Positions 62,053 to 64,000 of a DNA stretch of 64,000 nt are shown here, piece after piece. Each line of letters opens with the position of its first letter. Position 1 is the stretch's first letter. The stretch is from Actinomyces sp. 432 (GTDB lineage: Bacteria > Actinomycetota > Actinomycetes > Actinomycetales > Actinomycetaceae), in the NCBI RefSeq assembly GCF_009930875.1, contig NZ_CP025249.1, positions 806,001 to 870,000 of the forward strand, written 5' to 3'. The translations under genes were made by a program, and so were the position numbers. The notes under the pieces were generated by a model. That model ran no database searches. It was not told the DNA's origin and was given only the letters and a program-made list of their open reading frames with translations.

Positions 62053-63746
62053 AGACCGAGCTCCTCCAGAATCGGCAGTTCGGCGCGTACCGCCTGCCGG
62101 GCCTCATCGGCGGTCGCCGACGCCGTGGCGATGCCGGCCAGGCGCTGGCAATCGGCCAGGTCCACCGACTTCAGCACGGCGTCGACATCAGGCAGGGCAC
62201 GTGCGGTCATGGACAGGCTGGCCACGCCTAGGCCCACCAGCACCGTCGCAAGCGCCGGATCGGCGGCGGCCTCACCGCAAACGCCGACCGGACGACCGTG
62301 CGGGGCGGCGCCGTCACAGGCCTGCTTGATCAGGCGCAGCACGGCAGGCTGCCAGGCCGTGGACAGGTCCGCCAGCGAGGACAGCAGTCGGTCCGCCGCC
62401 ATGACGTACTGGGTCAGGTCATTCGTGCCGATCGAGGCGAAATCGGCGTGCTCGAACATCTTGTCCGCCATGATTGCGGCCGAGGGCACCTCAATCATCA
62501 TGCCGGCAGTCTGCAGGCCGTAGGAGCGGGCCTTCTCGGTGAAGGCCTTCGCCTCCTCCGCTGTGGAGATCATGGGTGCCATCACCCATACCTTGGCCTC
62601 GGTCTCGGCCTCCGCCTTGGCCAGTGCCTCCAGCTGGTGGTCGAGCACCTCCGGGTCGCGGCGCGTGGTGCGGTAGGCCCGTACACCTAGGGCCGGGTTC
62701 GCCTCGGTGGCATCGGTGAGGAAGGGCAGGGGCTTGTCTGCGCCGGCGTCGAGCGTGCGCACAACCACTTTCTTCCCGGGGAAGGCGGCCAGCACGGCCT
62801 TGTATGCCTCAACCTGCTCGTCGACGCTCGGCTCCTCCGGCTGATCCAAGAAGCAGAACTCGGTGCGGAACAGGCCCACGCCCATGGCGTTTGCCTCCGC
62901 TGCCGAGCGGGCGGCAGCACCGTCACCCACGTTGGCGAGCAGCTGCACCTCGTGGCCGTCCTTGGTGGCGCCGTCGCCGTTGAACACGCGCACGCGGCTG
63001 GCCAGTTCGCGGGCGCGGCGCAGCTGGTCCTCGCTCGGATCGAGGACGATCGTTCCCTTGGTGCCGTCCACCAGGACGATGTCACCATCGGAGAGCTGGT
63101 CGGTGACCTCGGCGCCGGTACCTACGATCGCCGGCATGCCCAGGGCGCGGGCGAGGATGGCGGTGTGCGATGTGGGACCGCCCTCGGAGGTTACGAAGGC
63201 CACGACCTTCTCCGGGTCCAGCAGGGCGGTGTCTGCAGGGGCGAGGTCCTCGGCTACCAGTACGAAGGGCTCCGGCAGACGGGGGATGCCGGGCATCGGC
63301 GAGTCGGTCAGCACCGCGACGATGCGGTCGCGGACATCCTGCACGTCACGTGTGCGCTCTGCCATGTAGCCGCCCAGGGACTCCAGCATGGAGGCGAGGG
63401 TGCCAGCGGCCTCCCAGACGGCGCGCTCGGGCACGAGGCGGCGCTCACGCACCATCGCCTGAGCCGAGGAGGTCAGCGTGGGGTCGGCTGCCATCTGGGC
63501 AGTCGTCTCCAGGAGCGTGCGGCCATCACCCTTGGCCTCGGCGGCGGAGAGCTCGAGACCCTTCTTGACTGTCTGCGCGGCCGCGGCGATGCGGTCGCAC
63601 TCCTTGTCAATGTCGCGGCTCGGATCCAGGGTGGCGATCTCGGGCTCGGTGATACCGGGTGCCATGCGGGCGACGGGTCCGGCGACGAGTCCGGGGCTCA
63701 CGCCAATGCCGGTCAGAGGGGTTGGGGTTGCGGCGGACGGGGCCAT
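62049..63746 (-). CDS. ptsI: PTS phosphoenolpyruvate-protein phosphotransferase (enzyme I)
   Basis: First enzyme of the sugar phosphotransferase system; takes phosphate from PEP and passes it to HPr. Length is 565 residues. The swivelling domain carries the phospho-accepting His194 in GGPTSHTAILARALG. The C-terminal PEP-binding barrel has LFRTEFCFL, RTLDAGADKPLPF, the metal site EVPSAAIMADK, FASIGTNDLTQYV and the Cys of VGVCGEAAADP. The ATG at 63746 is preferred over 63782 since GAGGAG stands 6 nt before it. No HPr or enzyme II gene is in the window. Confidence 0.94.
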   Translation of the reverse strand: MAPSAATPTPLTGIGVSPGLVAGPVARMAPGITEPEIATLDPSRDIDKECDRIAAAAQTVKKGLELSAAEAKGDGRTLLETTAQMAADPTLTSSAQAMVRERRLVPERAVWEAAGTLASMLESLGGYMAERTRDVQDVRDRIVAVLTDSPMPGIPRLPEPFVLVAEDLAPADTALLDPEKVVAFVTSEGGPTSHTAILARALGMPAIVGTGAEVTDQLSDGDIVLVDGTKGTIVLDPSEDQLRRARELASRVRVFNGDGATKDGHEVQLLANVGDGAAARSAAEANAMGVGLFRTEFCFLDQPEEPSVDEQVEAYKAVLAAFPGKKVVVRTLDAGADKPLPFLTDATEANPALGVRAYRTTRRDPEVLDHQLEALAKAEAETEAKVWVMAPMISTAEEAKAFTEKARSYGLQTAGMMIEVPSAAIMADKMFEHADFASIGTNDLTQYVMAADRLLSSLADLSTAWQPAVLRLIKQACDGAAPHGRPVGVCGEAAADPALATVLVGLGVASLSMTARALPDVDAVLKSVDLADCQRLAGIATASATADEARQAVRAELPILEELGL

Positions 63747-64000
63747 ACGGTGCTCCTCAACAGCGATGGAGACGGGTGTCATGACTCATTGTGCACCGAG
63801 TCTGTGCTTCGGGGAGCGATTCTGCCATTGGATGAATGACGATTGACACCCTGGGCTCGGCCCTGGAGTCGGACGGACAGCACTCTACGGCTTCACTTGT
63901 GTTCCCCTAAGGCGCGGCCTCGGGCGGCGACGCCCGCTCTGCGTGGGCCGGGAGCTGAATGCGCCCGCTGCGACCGCGAACTGCGATAAAGTGATGTCGA
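63747..64000. other. Region upstream of ptsI to window end
   Basis: 254 bp that should hold the ptsI promoter. No gene is evident before the window ends. Confidence 0.4.

Noticed and set aside
1..64000. tRNA, rRNA, insertion sequences or prophage
   Set aside because: No cloverleaf, rRNA core, transposase or phage gene was recognised by eye on either strand; a tRNAscan and ISfinder search would settle it.

Overview
The window is high-G+C DNA with dense, short-spaced genes, actinobacterial small proteins (DUF3117, DUF3107), an AdnAB-type recombination helicase-nuclease, a Tad pilus cluster and a sortase-anchored surface protein. Gene content best fits an Actinomyces-like member of the Actinomycetaceae, judged from content alone. 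No rRNA, tRNA, prophage, transposase or CRISPR array was recognised; apart from a toxin-antitoxin pair and an AT-rich two-gene patch it reads as core chromosome.

Layout. 1-6.5 kb: exonuclease III, acylphosphatase, a MacAB-like export operon (adaptor, ATPase, permease) and a frameshifted galactokinase. 6.6-17.5 kb: a 2'-5' RNA ligase-like protein and mannose-1-phosphate guanylyltransferase, then a nucleoside uptake and breakdown operon. In that operon a BMP lipoprotein, a double ATPase and two permeases import nucleosides, and cytidine deaminase, thymidine phosphorylase and deoxyribose-phosphate aldolase degrade them. An unannotated C39-peptidase-like protein sits inside it. 17.7-32.4 kb: phosphohexomutase, LOG protein, DUF3117, O-methyltransferase, TatB, Mrp, DUF1003 and MgtE-like proteins, stress protein, TIM-barrel isomerase, Xaa-Pro aminopeptidase, oxidoreductase, PHP phosphoesterase and MarC. 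This partly repeats the mycobacterial order around tatB/mrp. 32.5-46.2 kb: DEAD-box helicase, MiaE-like protein, TSUP permease, a secreted lipoprotein/PKD pair, DUF3107 and AdnA/AdnB-like subunits, again an old actinobacterial neighbourhood. 46.3-53.9 kb: phosphotransferase-like protein, the Tad cluster and release factor 2. 53.9-64 kb: RelBE-type toxin-antitoxin, LD-carboxypeptidase, CPBP protease, EttA, the LARTG surface protein, thioesterase II and PTS enzyme I.

Three genome-scale patterns stand out. First, nine genes have reading frames that rejoin if one base is restored. In eight of them the missing base lies in a G/C run (G5 to G4 or G6 to G5), which suggests homopolymer errors in the sequence rather than nine real pseudogenes. 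Second, many genes that start a transcript have a -10-like hexamer exactly 6 nt before the start codon and no Shine-Dalgarno, indicating leaderless mRNAs. Third, intergenic regions carry short tandem arrays with a strict 23-bp or 20-bp period, found mostly between convergent genes, together with long perfect hairpins. Several of these hairpins are built from the end of the coding sequence, with the stop codon in the loop.
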